Shown: positions 42,058-51,800, counted from the stretch's first letter. The stretch: DNA of 64,000 bases from Arthrobacter sp. C2 (GCA_024207135.1 CP042428.1:62001-126000), one strand, 5' to 3'. Numbers and translations are program-made. The notes: a model not told the origin generated them from the sequence alone.

Positions 42058-42513
42058 GTGAAACAACCATCAACGCTTCACGAGCTAGTCGACGTGGCGA
42101 TTCAACACCACGGCACGTCGGCGCGACAGCTCGCAATGAAGGCGCCAGCGGCTGGGCATCAGATCGTGTATGGGACGCTGAACCAGATCCGCAACGGCAC
42201 ATACAAGTCGACTCCTAGTGATTGCACGATTAGGGCGATCGCGTGGCTGGCCGGCGTTAATCTTGAAGCAGGTAGCCATGACATTCAGGACAGGCTCCAA
42301 GCGAATCCACCCAGCAAGCGCACTCTTCGTGCCGTTGGCCCCAGCCGTGAGGTAGGCCACGAACAGAAGATCCCACACCCGGATGATTCAGACTTCGAGA
42401 TCCCGCCGCCGATAGGGCAGCTCGCCGCACACCCGTCTTTCAAGACCCATCACGAAAAGTTCGATGAGGTACACGGCGAGCGCGGCGAAAAGAATCAAGA
42501 TCCTGATTTTTAG
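42058..42513 (+). CDS. Putative helix-turn-helix (phage repressor-like) protein
   Basis: The protein has 151 residues (GTG start). The first ~75 residues (TLHELVDVAIQHHGTSARQLAMKA...VYGTLNQIRNGTYKSTPSDCTIRAIAWLAGV) have the pattern of small XRE-like or immunity-repressor proteins of actinobacteria and their phages. The C-terminal half is charged and probably disordered. Base composition is lower in GC than the housekeeping genes and it lies behind a tRNA, which suggests horizontal origin. No integrase or other phage genes are present nearby. The function is inferred only from the fold-like pattern. Confidence 0.55.
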   Translation: MKQPSTLHELVDVAIQHHGTSARQLAMKAPAAGHQIVYGTLNQIRNGTYKSTPSDCTIRAIAWLAGVNLEAGSHDIQDRLQANPPSKRTLRAVGPSREVGHEQKIPHPDDSDFEIPPPIGQLAAHPSFKTHHEKFDEVHGERGEKNQDPDF

Positions 42514-42537
42514 TTGACCACTAGTTGGGGGAGCGTC

Positions 42538-43548
42538 ATGTTTTACAGGAAGAGCGTCAAAACTGCTCTGGGCCTGCTGGTTTGCGGCTCACTGCTGCTC
42601 GTCGGATGCAGTGCAGCAGTCGGTGAAGGTGCCGGGCCGAGCTCCGGGGACTCGTCGCCGGTTATCGCTGCCCCCTCGAACGGAGCGGTGGCGGGGATCG
42701 TGCGGGCGCCGGCAGTCGTAGGCCTCTCGGCATTCGAAGGCGCGGGGCTTCTCTCCGCGGGCGGTTACGTCGTCGAATCCTTCCTGGAAGATGATGTCGT
42801 CGTCAAGGATGACCAGGCTCTTGGCGCCGAGGAGCTGAAGCGCCTGATTGTGGTGGAGCAGGTGCCTGCGGCGGGACGCGTTGTGGAGCCTGGGCAGATT
42901 ATAGAGCTGACATTCGGCGATCCCTTGTGGGGCCCGGAGGCCGCAGGTGTTGACGCCCCGTGGGAGATTTCCTGCAACAACGGGGAATACGGTGACGGCA
43001 ACGTCCACGACAGCTTCGCTGAACTCAGCGAGGTGTGGAAGAGCAAATCGTTCAAGGAATTCACCACCTGCTCTGTCGAGTACGTCGCTACGGCCGAGTG
43101 GGAACCGACCAAGGAAGAGTCTCGGATCGCCAAGATCGCGAACGAGCACTGGGATGGCGACGAAGTACCCGTGAACGCCTATGCCACGGCAATGGAACAC
43201 TGCGCCGTACCTCCTGCCTACGAAGAGGATTGGGGCACGATACCCCTGCCGTGGCTGGAAGCAGCGGCTGAGCTGTGCCCGAAGGCCCCATTCCACAAGG
43301 AACTCGCGGCATGGGCCACGGGGGCAAAGTTCACCCACGGCGACTATGTCGTTGGCGAAGACATCCCAGCGGGAACCTACCGCAGCAGCAAGAAGATCAG
43401 CGACTGCTATTGGGAGCGTGCCACGCCCAATGGCAAGATCATCGCCAACAACTTCATTATCTACGCCGCAGCGGGAGCGGTCGTCACCGTCAGAAAGGGC
43501 GAGTCGTTCAACGTCGAAAAGGAATGCGAGGTCTGGACGAAGCAGTGA
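42538..43548 (+). CDS. Secreted lipoprotein with PASTA-like and C-terminal GTY-type domain
   Basis: The protein has 336 residues. ATG 42538 with GGGGGAG upstream gives a lipoprotein signal peptide with lipobox LLVGC (cysteine near residue 25). Residues ~60-125 (VVGLSAFEGAGLLSAGGY...VEQVPAAGRVVEPGQIIELTFG) resemble a PASTA-like repeat. The C-terminal ~70 residues (YVVGEDIPAGTYRSSKKISDCYWERATPNG...) match the pattern of a small exported domain common at the ends of actinobacterial surface proteins. It is likely anchored on the outer face of the membrane. The role is unknown. Confidence 0.75.
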   Translation: MFYRKSVKTALGLLVCGSLLLVGCSAAVGEGAGPSSGDSSPVIAAPSNGAVAGIVRAPAVVGLSAFEGAGLLSAGGYVVESFLEDDVVVKDDQALGAEELKRLIVVEQVPAAGRVVEPGQIIELTFGDPLWGPEAAGVDAPWEISCNNGEYGDGNVHDSFAELSEVWKSKSFKEFTTCSVEYVATAEWEPTKEESRIAKIANEHWDGDEVPVNAYATAMEHCAVPPAYEEDWGTIPLPWLEAAAELCPKAPFHKELAAWATGAKFTHGDYVVGEDIPAGTYRSSKKISDCYWERATPNGKIIANNFIIYAAAGAVVTVRKGESFNVEKECEVWTKQ

Positions 43549-44114
43549 ACCGACCAGTGGCCGATGTGAGCAATTAAAATTGTCAGCCTGGCCCACGGCT
43601 CGGACGCTTAGTTTTCCTGGCTCGTAAGATTGGCATCGCCACATTGTTGGAATATATGTTCAGTTTATGTTTCAACCTTGGGGAAGCTGCGCCAGCTGGC
43701 GCACATTGCGATTATCTGGACGCGCCCACGCTCGCACGCGTCCGCAGCCACCGGCGGAACCAGCCGCATCTGGCTGGATGCGGGACTCGCACAGATCGAG
43801 CGCCGCTGCGCACTTCTGCGGGTTTCCGATTCGCTACTTGGGCTGCCAACACCCAGGCAACGCCCCGGAGGCGCTTGCCTTGGGGCCCATCGCTGGATTG
43901 TTGCCGCCTGGCCGTGGTGCAGGCCGTTTCCCCGGTGTCTGGGTTTGAGGGCCGGAGAGTTCCCTCCAGATGCCCCGGAGCCGACGAACGCCGGCGGATG
44001 GTGGCAGCCTCGCCGCAGGGGCAACAGCAAGGCGCCCCACCACTTGCGGCTCACCGTCGTCAACGGGGAGAAGCCTGGCAGGGCGCCTTGGGGTGTGGCT
44101 TGGGGCCGTGGCGG
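43549..44114. other. No gene recognised
   Basis: In this 566-bp stretch long open frames exist on both strands, but none has a recognisable domain, a good ribosome binding site or normal codon use. It may be remnant sequence at the edge of the variable region behind tRNA-Pro. Confidence 0.45.
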
Positions 44115-44813
44115 TTAGCTGGACGGCTTGGAGTCGCCGGCGCGCTGGTCCGGCGACAAGGTGGGAGACTGCGCCTCACCCAGACCGGCCTCGGAGGCCG
44201 GAGCCGGGCGACCCGGTGTGTTCGGCAACTCGGGATTCGAGGATGCCGCCTGAGCGGTGCTCCGCGCCTTGATGTCGGATTTCATGGCCTTGATCTTCTT
44301 GCCGCGCGAGTGCCACAGGTGCCAGAACGCGGCAATGCCTACGAACAGCACCAAACCGGCGATTGCACCGCCGATGCTCCACGACGGGAACCAGGTGGCG
44401 CTGGTGTCGATCATGGTCCTGGCCTTGGTGGCAGAGCTGGAGGAATTTGCGTAGATGCTCAGGGTCAGCAGGTTCGGTATCGCCACCAAGACGGCCACCA
44501 GCACGATCACGGACTTCCACGGCCATGAGACTTTCTTGTACCGGGCCTGCCATGCAATGAGCAACGGAACAAAGGTGAATACAAAGCCGTAGATGAGGCC
44601 AAGGAGGATCCCGCTGGTGATCGAGCCCTGCGTTTGATTTCCAATTCGGGTGGCCCACCAAACGGGCAGGAATAGGCGTACAACAAAGTAGACAATTGCC
44701 AGCAACACCAGTGCTGCGGCACCTAGTCCCAGACGGAGGCCCCACCGGGGCTTCGGGTCGGATTTGGGCGAGGCCGTCGTCGTGGACGGAGCTTGGTTCT
44801 CGGAATCAGCCAT
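44115..44813 (-). CDS. Conserved membrane protein divergent from garA
   Basis: The protein has 232 residues and about four transmembrane helices (GLGAAALVLLAIVYFVVRLFL; ILLGLIYGFVFTFVPLLIAW; VIVLVAVLVAIPNLLTL; IGGAIAGLVLFVGIAAFW). The N-terminal 25 and C-terminal ~60 residues are hydrophilic and disordered. GGAGGATGC precedes the start. It appears to be an uncharacterised actinobacterial permease-like protein; no transport motif is seen. It is transcribed away from garA. Confidence 0.75.
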   Translation of the reverse strand: MADSENQAPSTTTASPKSDPKPRWGLRLGLGAAALVLLAIVYFVVRLFLPVWWATRIGNQTQGSITSGILLGLIYGFVFTFVPLLIAWQARYKKVSWPWKSVIVLVAVLVAIPNLLTLSIYANSSSSATKARTMIDTSATWFPSWSIGGAIAGLVLFVGIAAFWHLWHSRGKKIKAMKSDIKARSTAQAASSNPELPNTPGRPAPASEAGLGEAQSPTLSPDQRAGDSKPSS

Positions 44814-44906
44814 AATTGCATCCTCCCATGCCGAACACGCAACTGCGGAGATTTACTGCGACGTTATTCTCGAAAACCCGTTGGCGGCTAGTAGGCTAAT
44901 CTGGTG

Positions 44907-44990
44907 ATGGGACGATTGCCTCAATTTGGGGTGGGGCAGCGTCCAAAGGGAATTACGAGAAAGAATTTTGGGAGGACCGGAAATGGCTGA
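44907..44990 (+). CDS. Possible small leader ORF overlapping garA start
   Basis: An ATG at 44907 (or GTG 44904) opens a basic 27-codon frame ending in TGA at 44988-44990, inside the first codons of garA (ATGGCTGA arrangement). A -10-like TAGGCT (44892-44897) would place the transcript start at about 44904, making it leaderless. Whether it is translated is unknown; the overlap would allow coupling to garA. Confidence 0.3.
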   Translation: MGRLPQFGVGQRPKGITRKNFGRTGNG

Positions 44991-45447
44991 AGCTCAGGTG
45001 CCTAACCAGCAGCAAGAGACGTCAACCGAAACTACGGGAATTGCCTTGCCACCGGTAACGCGGGAACCTGTAGTTTTCTATGGCCTGAGCCCCGAAGAGC
45101 GCGCAGCCGTTTCCGCACTGCCGCACGGTTCCGCGTTGCTGATCGCACACTCCGGACCGAACCAGGGCGCACGCTTCCTCCTGGATCAGGACGTGACACA
45201 GGCAGGACGCCACCCGGACGCCGCAGTGTTCCTCGACGACGTCACGGTCTCGCGCAAGCATGCCAAGTTCATTCGCGACGCCAACGGATTCAGTGTCGTG
45301 GACAGCGGTTCGCTGAACGGGACCTACGTCAACAACGACCGGGTCGACTCGGTGCGCTTGGCCAACGGCTCGGAAGTGCAGATCGGCAAGTTCCGTCTGA
45401 CCTTCTACAACTCGCTGCCCAACAACCCGGCCAACACCCGCGACTAA
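44983..45447 (+). CDS. garA: FHA-domain regulator GarA (OdhI-like)
   Basis: The protein has 154 residues. An N-terminal tail with the threonine-rich ETSTETTGI stretch, the likely kinase target, precedes an FHA domain: AGRHPDAAVFLDDVTVSRKHAKF, then VVDSGSLNGTYVNNDRV. Family members inhibit 2-oxoglutarate dehydrogenase and glutamate dehydrogenase when unphosphorylated and are controlled by PknG/PknB-like kinases. GGGAGGACC precedes ATG 44983. The following order ftsR-DUF151-MerR matches Rv1827-Rv1830. Confidence 0.92.
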   Translation: MAEAQVPNQQQETSTETTGIALPPVTREPVVFYGLSPEERAAVSALPHGSALLIAHSGPNQGARFLLDQDVTQAGRHPDAAVFLDDVTVSRKHAKFIRDANGFSVVDSGSLNGTYVNNDRVDSVRLANGSEVQIGKFRLTFYNSLPNNPANTRD

Positions 45448-45460
45448 GCAGGACAACTTA

Positions 45461-46210
45461 GTGAATCAGGCAGCCCGAAACCCGCGACTGGCAGTAGTGG
45501 CCGGCGACGGCCAACGCGCCGTCGCGCTCAATATCGGTGAGGTGCTGTCGGAGCTTCATGATGAATTCCCGCAGGTGACTGCGTCGAAAATTCGTTTCCT
45601 CGAGGAAAAGGGCCTGCTGACCCCGCAACGCACATCCGCGGGGTACCGCAAGTACCTGCCCGACGACGTGGGTCGACTGCGTTTCATTCTGGGTCTACAA
45701 CGTGACCAGTACCTGCCGCTGAAGGTCATCAAGGACTACCTGGACGCCGTTGACCGGGGCGAGCGCCCCGACCAGCTGCCCGGCGGCCACACGCTGGCTC
45801 CGCGCAGCATCAGCGAACAGATGACCCAGGACCTGGTGGCCCGGACCCGTCCGGTGACCAAGGCCGAGTTGCAGGGCCTGTGCGGTGCCAGCGCCGAGTT
45901 GGTCGATGACTTGTTGGCCTTTGGCATGATCGTGCCGGAGAACGACCGCTTCGATGAGCACGCACAAAGGATCGCCGCGGCCTCCGCGGCATTGGCGGCG
46001 CACGGCATCGAACCACGCCACCTGCGCGCCTTCCGAGCGGCCGCAGACCGTGAAGTCGGCTTGGTCGAACGGGTCGTGGCACCGCACATGAGCCGGGGCG
46101 ACGTGGCATCGCGTGCGCGTGCCGCCGAGACCGCCCGGGAAATCAGCGATGCCTGCATGGCATTGCACGGTGCGCTCGTCAATGGGGCGATTGCCAAACT
46201 GGATCATTAG
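45461..46210 (+). CDS. ftsR: MerR-family regulator, FtsR/Rv1828-like
   Basis: The protein has 249 residues (GTG start, 13 nt after garA). The N-terminal MerR winged helix-turn-helix (NIGEVLSELHDEFPQVTASKIRFLEEKGLLTPQRTSAGYRKY) has a wing typical of the Rv1828 group rather than of metal-sensing MerR. A long helical effector domain lacking conserved cysteines follows. The corynebacterial homologue FtsR regulates ftsZ expression; that role here is inference from homology and synteny. Confidence 0.85.
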   Translation: MNQAARNPRLAVVAGDGQRAVALNIGEVLSELHDEFPQVTASKIRFLEEKGLLTPQRTSAGYRKYLPDDVGRLRFILGLQRDQYLPLKVIKDYLDAVDRGERPDQLPGGHTLAPRSISEQMTQDLVARTRPVTKAELQGLCGASAELVDDLLAFGMIVPENDRFDEHAQRIAAASAALAAHGIEPRHLRAFRAAADREVGLVERVVAPHMSRGDVASRARAAETAREISDACMALHGALVNGAIAKLDH

Positions 46211-46259
46211 GTCGGCCACGGCAGCTGCAGCTTGCAGCCGCCCGAGTAAGGAGCGAACC

Positions 46260-46742
46260 ATGCATGAACTTGAAGTTGTGGGAGTTCGCATTGAACTTCC
46301 CTCCAACCAGCCGCTTGTCCTGCTCAAGGAAGCCAACACCCAACGCCACCTGCCGATCTGGATCGGTGCCCCGGAGGCCTCGGCCATTGCCATGTTCCAG
46401 CAGGGGATCGTCCCGCCGCGGCCGCTGACCCATGACCTGATGATCTCCACCTTGCAGGCGCTGCACGCGCCCCTGGTGCGCGTGGAAATCGTCTCGGTCC
46501 TCAACGCGGTATTCACCGCGGAACTGGTCTTTGCCGACGACGTCCGTGTCGATGCGCGGTCCTCGGACGCCATCGCGCTGGCGCTGCGCGCGCAGTGCCC
46601 GATCCTGTGCGACGAGAGTGTCCTTGACGAGGCCTCGGTGATGGTTTCGGACGATTCCGAGGTCGCCGAGGGCGAGGAGGACCAGGTGCGGGAATTCCGT
46701 GAATTCCTCAACGAGGTCGAGCCTGAAGATTTCGATAAATAG
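46260..46742 (+). CDS. Bifunctional nuclease family protein (DUF151)
   Basis: The protein has 160 residues. The DUF151 core (LVLLKEANTQRHLPIWIGAPEASAIAM ... RPLTHDLM ... VDARSSDAIALALR) is complete. The C-terminus is acidic. Plant members have been described as nucleases, but the bacterial role is not established. It lies between two MerR genes exactly as Rv1829. TAAGGAGCGAACC precedes the start. Confidence 0.88.
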   Translation: MHELEVVGVRIELPSNQPLVLLKEANTQRHLPIWIGAPEASAIAMFQQGIVPPRPLTHDLMISTLQALHAPLVRVEIVSVLNAVFTAELVFADDVRVDARSSDAIALALRAQCPILCDESVLDEASVMVSDDSEVAEGEEDQVREFREFLNEVEPEDFDK

Positions 46743-46762
46743 ACGACCGTCCGCGACACGCC

Positions 46763-46812
46763 TCAAGTAAAGCTTGAAGGTCTTTGACGCAGCCCCAATG
46801 TAGTCGTACCGT
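46763..46812 (+). promoter_or_regulatory. Candidate promoter and dyad before the second MerR gene
   Basis: TTGACG (46784-46789), a 17-bp spacer and TACCGT (46807-46812, TANNNT type) form a plausible promoter. Just upstream, TCAAG-5-CTTGA (46763-46777) is a dyad that could be a regulator site. The gene start is 120 nt further on. Confidence 0.45.
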
Positions 46813-46931
46813 CGAAGCATAAGTTTCCCAAGGTATGCCACGGACGGTTTTCGGTTTCACTCGCAACGAAGTCGCTCGACGCCCCGGCATCCCTCCTTCC
46901 CTCACGGGGATGCTTGAGCAAGGAGATTCCA

Positions 46932-47513
46932 ATGAATCCCACGGACGACCAAAACGCGAAGCCCCTGCGGCATGCCGCGTCCCATCACAATACCCAGGGG
47001 CTCCTGTTCACCGAGGACCTGCCGGTCCTCGACGAGGACGCCGGGTACCGGGGCCCGATCGTCTGCAAGGCCGCAGGCATCACCTACCGCCAGCTCGACT
47101 ACTGGGCACGCACCGGACTGGTGGAACCGGCGGTGCGCGGAGCCAGCGGGTCGGGCACCCAACGACTCTACGGCTTCCGTGACATCCTGGTCCTCAAGGT
47201 CGTCAAGCGCCTCTTGGACACCGGCGTCTCGCTGCAGCAGATCCGGACCGCTGTCGGGCACCTGCGCGAGCACGGTGTCGAGGACCTGGCCCAGATCACT
47301 TTGATGAGCGACGGCGCCTCCGTGTACGAGTGCACCTCGGCAGATGAAGTCATTGATTTGGTGCAGGGAGGCCAGGGAGTGTTCGGGATCGCCGTGGGGC
47401 GCGTGTGGCGTGAGGTTGAGGGATCTCTGTCGCAGCTGCCCAGCGAGCGCGCCTCGGATTTCCCGGAAGACGAACTGGCCCAGCGCCGGGCTGCCAAGCG
47501 TTCGGCCAGCTAG
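46932..47513 (+). CDS. MerR-family regulator, Rv1830-like
   Basis: The protein has 193 residues. The helix-turn-helix is GPIVCKAAGITYRQLDYWARTGLVEPAVRGASGSGTQRLYGFRDILVLKVVKRLLD, preceded by ~45 extra residues. A helical C-terminal part without metal-binding cysteines follows. AAGGAGATT lies 4-5 nt upstream of ATG 46932. It completes the garA-ftsR-DUF151-MerR block conserved in actinobacteria. The targets are unknown. Confidence 0.87.
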   Translation: MNPTDDQNAKPLRHAASHHNTQGLLFTEDLPVLDEDAGYRGPIVCKAAGITYRQLDYWARTGLVEPAVRGASGSGTQRLYGFRDILVLKVVKRLLDTGVSLQQIRTAVGHLREHGVEDLAQITLMSDGASVYECTSADEVIDLVQGGQGVFGIAVGRVWREVEGSLSQLPSERASDFPEDELAQRRAAKRSAS

Positions 47514-47538
47514 GCCCGAGCTCCCAAGGATCCACGAT

Positions 47539-47603
47539 TGCAGGCCGGAAGCCACCGGAACGCCCCAGGGCGCCAACGGGAGGTATCCGGCCTGCATCCT
47601 TTT
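47539..47603 (+). terminator. Terminator after the MerR gene
   Basis: TGCAGGCCGGA (47539-47549) pairs with TCCGGCCTGCA (47586-47596) over an internal GC-rich loop and is followed by TCCTTTT. Confidence 0.75.
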
Positions 47604-47646
47604 GGCGTCAGGACGGCCGTGCCGGCACAAGATGGGCCGCCAACAA

Positions 47647-47699
47647 GAAACCGCCCCTAGGTCCGGCCGGCAATGCCGGTGGTCCATGGAGCGGTTTTC
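47647..47699. terminator. Bidirectional terminator between MerR gene and parA-like gene
   Basis: GAAACCGC pairs with GCGGTTTTC around an inner CCGGC/GCCGG stem. T-rich flanks exist on both strands. It lies downstream of the minus-strand ParA gene. Confidence 0.6.
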
Positions 47700-47727
47700 G
47701 TGTTTCGGATGCGGAAACCCGACCGGG

Positions 47728-48558
47728 CTATGCGCGACCGGGCTTTGCTGCCGTGTCGGTGATGTTTCGCAGCAACTCGTCGAAGAGCCCGGCGGTCCTC
47801 TGGGCCGGCTGGCCCGGCCACTGGTGCACGGAGTACGCGGCTCCCTGGATCTGCTGCCAGTCTGAGAATTCCGGAAGCTCGGGGCTCAACACGGAGGCAC
47901 CGAACATGGAGCGCATCTCGGTCAACCGGAAGCGGTGCTCGTCCGAATCCTTGCGCACGCGGTTGGCCACCACGTCGATGCGCCCGAGGTCAGGGGCATA
48001 CTCCTTGCGGAACATTTCCAGGGCACGCTGTGTGCGTTCGGTGCCCGCGACCGAGAACAGCGAAGGCTCCGCAACGAGCAGGATGCGGTCGCTCGCGCTC
48101 CACGCCATGCGGGTCAAGCCGTTCAGCGAGGGCGGGCAATCGATGAGGACCAGGGAGTAGCCGGAGGTCTTGCCCAGCAGTTGCGTCAATCGGCGCAGGT
48201 CGCGGGCGCGCAGGTCGGGGCGGTCGTAGATGCCGGTGTAGGCATCGCCCACGGCCACATCGAGCACCGGGACACGGGTCAGTGACCGCTTGGAGACGGC
48301 CTTGGCCTGCCACGAGCTGGAAACGATGTTGTCGGACAAGCTTGCCTTGCGGGAGGCCTTCAGCATCCGTCCGATGGTCATCTTGCCGTCGGCACGCACG
48401 CCCAGGCCGGTGCTGGCATCGGCGTGGGGATCCAGATCGATGACGAGTGTGGGGATACCAGCTGCAAGGGCGGCCGAAGCGAGCCCCAATGTAACGGAGG
48501 TCTTCCCTACGCCACCTTTAAGGCTGCTAATGCTCACTACCTGCACGGAACGGACCAC
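47728..48558 (-). CDS. Orphan ParA/MinD-family ATPase
   Basis: The protein has 276 residues. The deviant Walker A is SLKGGVGKTSVTLGLA (residues 12-27), Walker A' is VIDLDPHADAST, and Walker B is LVLIDCPPSLNGL. A second ParA-family gene lies at 34088-34984; this one has no parB, scp or septum genes beside it. It lies alone between the MerR block and pyc. A role in positioning some cellular cargo is plausible but not shown. Confidence 0.85.
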   Translation of the reverse strand: MVRSVQVVSISSLKGGVGKTSVTLGLASAALAAGIPTLVIDLDPHADASTGLGVRADGKMTIGRMLKASRKASLSDNIVSSSWQAKAVSKRSLTRVPVLDVAVGDAYTGIYDRPDLRARDLRRLTQLLGKTSGYSLVLIDCPPSLNGLTRMAWSASDRILLVAEPSLFSVAGTERTQRALEMFRKEYAPDLGRIDVVANRVRKDSDEHRFRLTEMRSMFGASVLSPELPEFSDWQQIQGAAYSVHQWPGQPAQRTAGLFDELLRNITDTAAKPGRA

Positions 48559-48826
48559 GCCCTTTTCTACTGTTAGTTGCTCGCGATGTAACGACTGGTT
48601 CCCATAACATCATAATCGGGTTCTGCTTCCTTTGCCGCCACGGGGGAAAATGACCGATTGACACCACTGTTTCGTGCCCGGCGCAATCTTTTGCCGGACG
48701 TGTGGCCGATCACGGTAGGGTGTGATTTTGGGACGCCGCACTTAGGCCGACACCCGCCACGAGGCACCGGTTCAGATCCAGAATCGCGTGCGTTTTCACC
48801 CCCGATTATCATTTCGCAGGAGCGCC

Positions 48827-51800
48827 ATGTTTAAGAAGATCTTGGTAGCCAACCGCGGCGAGATCGCAATTCGCGCCTTCCGTGCCGGCTATGAGCTGGG
48901 CGCGAAGACCGTCGCCGTCTACCCGTACGAGGATCGCAATTCGATCCACCGCCAGAAGTCAGATGAGGCGTACCAGATCGGCCAGGAGGGCCATCCGGTC
49001 CGTGCGTACCTGGATGTTGCAGAAGTCATCCGTGTCGCCAAGGAAGCCGGCGCGGATGCCATTTACCCGGGCTACGGATTCCTGGCCGAAAACCCCGACC
49101 TCTCGCGCGCAGCGGCCGAAGCCGGCATCAAGTTCATCGGCCCGGCGGCCGAGATCCTTGAACTGGCCGGAAACAAGGTGGAGGCCCTGCGTGCTGCCCG
49201 TGCCGCGGGCATCCCGGTGCTGCAGTCCTCGGAACCCAGCTCCGATGTCGAGTACCTCACCGCGGAGGCGGACAAGATCGGCTTCCCGGTCTTCGTCAAG
49301 GCAGTGGCCGGCGGAGGCGGCCGCGGCATGCGCCGCGTTGACACCCGCGACCAGCTGGCCGAATCGCTCTCCGCAGCGATGCGCGAAGCAGCAAGCGCCT
49401 TTGGCGATGACACGATGTTCGTCGAACAGGCCGTGCTGCGTCCGCGCCACATCGAGGTGCAGATCCTTGCCGACGAGCACGGAAACGTCGTGCATCTCTT
49501 TGAGCGGGACTGCTCGCTGCAGCGCCGCCACCAGAAGGTCATCGAGATCGCCCCTGCGCCGAACCTGGACGAGTCCATCCGCCAGGCGCTCTACAAGGAC
49601 GCGGTCAAGTTCGCCAAGGCACTGAACTACCAGAACGCCGGCACCGTGGAGTTCCTCGTGGACACCGAGGGCGAGCGCGCCGGGCAGCACGTGTTCATCG
49701 AGATGAACCCGCGCATCCAGGTTGAGCACACGGTCACCGAGGAAATCACCGACGTCGACCTGGTGCAGGCGCAGATGCGCATTGCCGCCGGCGCCACGCT
49801 CGAGGACCTGGGCATCCGCCAGGACGAGCTGCAGATCCGCGGCGTCGCCATGCAGTCGCGCATCACCACCGAGGACCCGGCCAACGGGTTCCGCCCGGAC
49901 GTCGGCACCATCACGGTGTACCGCTCGGCCGGCGGCTCCGGGGTGCGCCTGGACGGCGGCACCATCTACACCGGTGCCGAGGTCTCCCCGCACTTCGACT
50001 CGATGCTGGTCAAGCTCACTTGCCGCGGCCGCGACTTCGCCACGGCCGCTGCCCGGCTGCGGCGCGCGCTGGCCGAATTCCGTGTTCGCGGGGTCACCAC
50101 CAACATCCCGTTCCTGCAGAACGTGCTGGACGACCCGGCATTCCTGGCCGGGGAGGTCGCCACCGACTTCATCGACAAGCACCCCGAGCTGCTGGCCGGA
50201 CGCAAGTCCCAGGACCGCGGCACCAAGGCCCTGTCCTTCCTGGCCGAGGTCACCGTCAACCAGCCCAACGGGGAACGCGTGGAAGGCATCGACCCGCGCA
50301 AGAAGCTTCCCTCCTTCCCGGGGGACAAGGCCTCCGAGCCGGAGCGCAGCCCGTTCGACGGTCCCTCGGACCAGGCCCCGGCCGACGGCTGGCGCCAGCG
50401 CCTGCTGGAACTCGGCCCGGAGGGCTTCGCCAAGGCCCTGCGTGCGGAGACCGCCGTGGCCGTCACCGACACCACCTTCCGCGACGCCCACCAGTCGCTG
50501 CTGGCCACCCGCGTGCGCACCCGCGACCTGCTGGCCGCGGCCCCGGCCTACGCGCACGTTTTGCCGCAGCTGTTCTCCATGGAGGTCTGGGGAGGTGCGA
50601 CCTACGACGTGTCGCTGCGCTTCCTGGGCGAGGACCCGTGGAAGCGCCTGGCGCTGCTGCGTGCCGAGCTGCCCAACATCCCGCTGCAGATGCTGCTGCG
50701 CGGACGCAACACCGTGGGCTACACCCCGTACCCGACCGAGGTCACCGACGCGTTCGTGAAGGAAGCCGCCGCCACCGGCATCGACATCTTCCGCATATTC
50801 GATGCGCTCAACGACGTCTCGCAGATGGCCCCGGCCATCAAGGCGGTCCGCGCCACCGGCACCGCGGTGGCCGAGGTGGCCCTGTGCTACACCGGCAACC
50901 TGCTGGATCCGGCCGAGGACCTGTACACCCTCGACTACTACCTGAACCTGGCCCAGGAAATCGTCGATGCCGGCGCGCACATCCTGGCCATCAAGGACAT
51001 GGCCGGGCTGTTGCGCCCCGCAGCGGCCGCCAAGCTGGTCACCGCGCTGCGCGAACGCTTCGACCTTCCGGTGCACCTGCACACCCACGACACCGCCGGC
51101 GGCCAGATGGCCACGCTCATGGCTGCCATCAACGCGGGTGTCGACGCGGTGGACGTTGCCGCCGCATCCATGGCAGGGACCACCTCCCAGCCCTCCGCCT
51201 CGGCACTGGTGGCCGCGCTGGAGAACACCGAGCGCGACACCGGCATCTCCCTGGAGGCCGCGGCCTCCCTGGAGCCGTACTGGGAATCGGTGCGCACCAT
51301 GTACGCACCGTTCGAGTCCGGGCTTGCCGCGCCGACCGGACGGGTCTACCGCCACGAGATCCCCGGCGGCCAGCTGTCGAACCTGCGCCAGCAGGCCATC
51401 GCGCTGGGCCTGGGGGAGCGCTTCGAGGCCATCGAGGACATGTACACCGCGGCGAACCACATCCTGGGCCGCCTGGTGAAGGTCACTCCGTCCTCCAAGG
51501 TGGTCGGCGACCTCGCCCTGCAGCTGGTGGGCATGGGCGTCGACCCGGACGAGTTCGCGCGCGACCCGAAGTCCTTCGACATCCCGGACTCGGTCATCCA
51601 GTTCCTCTCCGGCGAGCTCGGCAACCCGCCGGGCGGCTGGCCCGAGCCGTTCCGTTCCAAGGCCCTCGAGGGCCGCGTCGTGCGCCCGCACGTCGAGGAG
51701 CTTTCGGCCGAGGACTCCGCCGCGCTGAACAAGGATTCGGACACCCGGCGCGCCACGCTCAACCGCCTGCTCTTCGCCGGACCGACCCGTGACTACGAGG

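Noticed and set aside
41270-44114. Integrated phage or genomic island with att repeats at tRNA-Pro
   Set aside because: No integrase, no other phage genes and no second copy of the tRNA 3' end were seen; only the composition and the repressor-like gene hint at it.
43630-44118. Gene of 162 codons between the lipoprotein and the membrane protein gene
   Set aside because: No ribosome binding site, no recognisable domain and an amino-acid make-up (Trp, Arg, Pro, Cys rich) typical of non-coding GC-rich frames.
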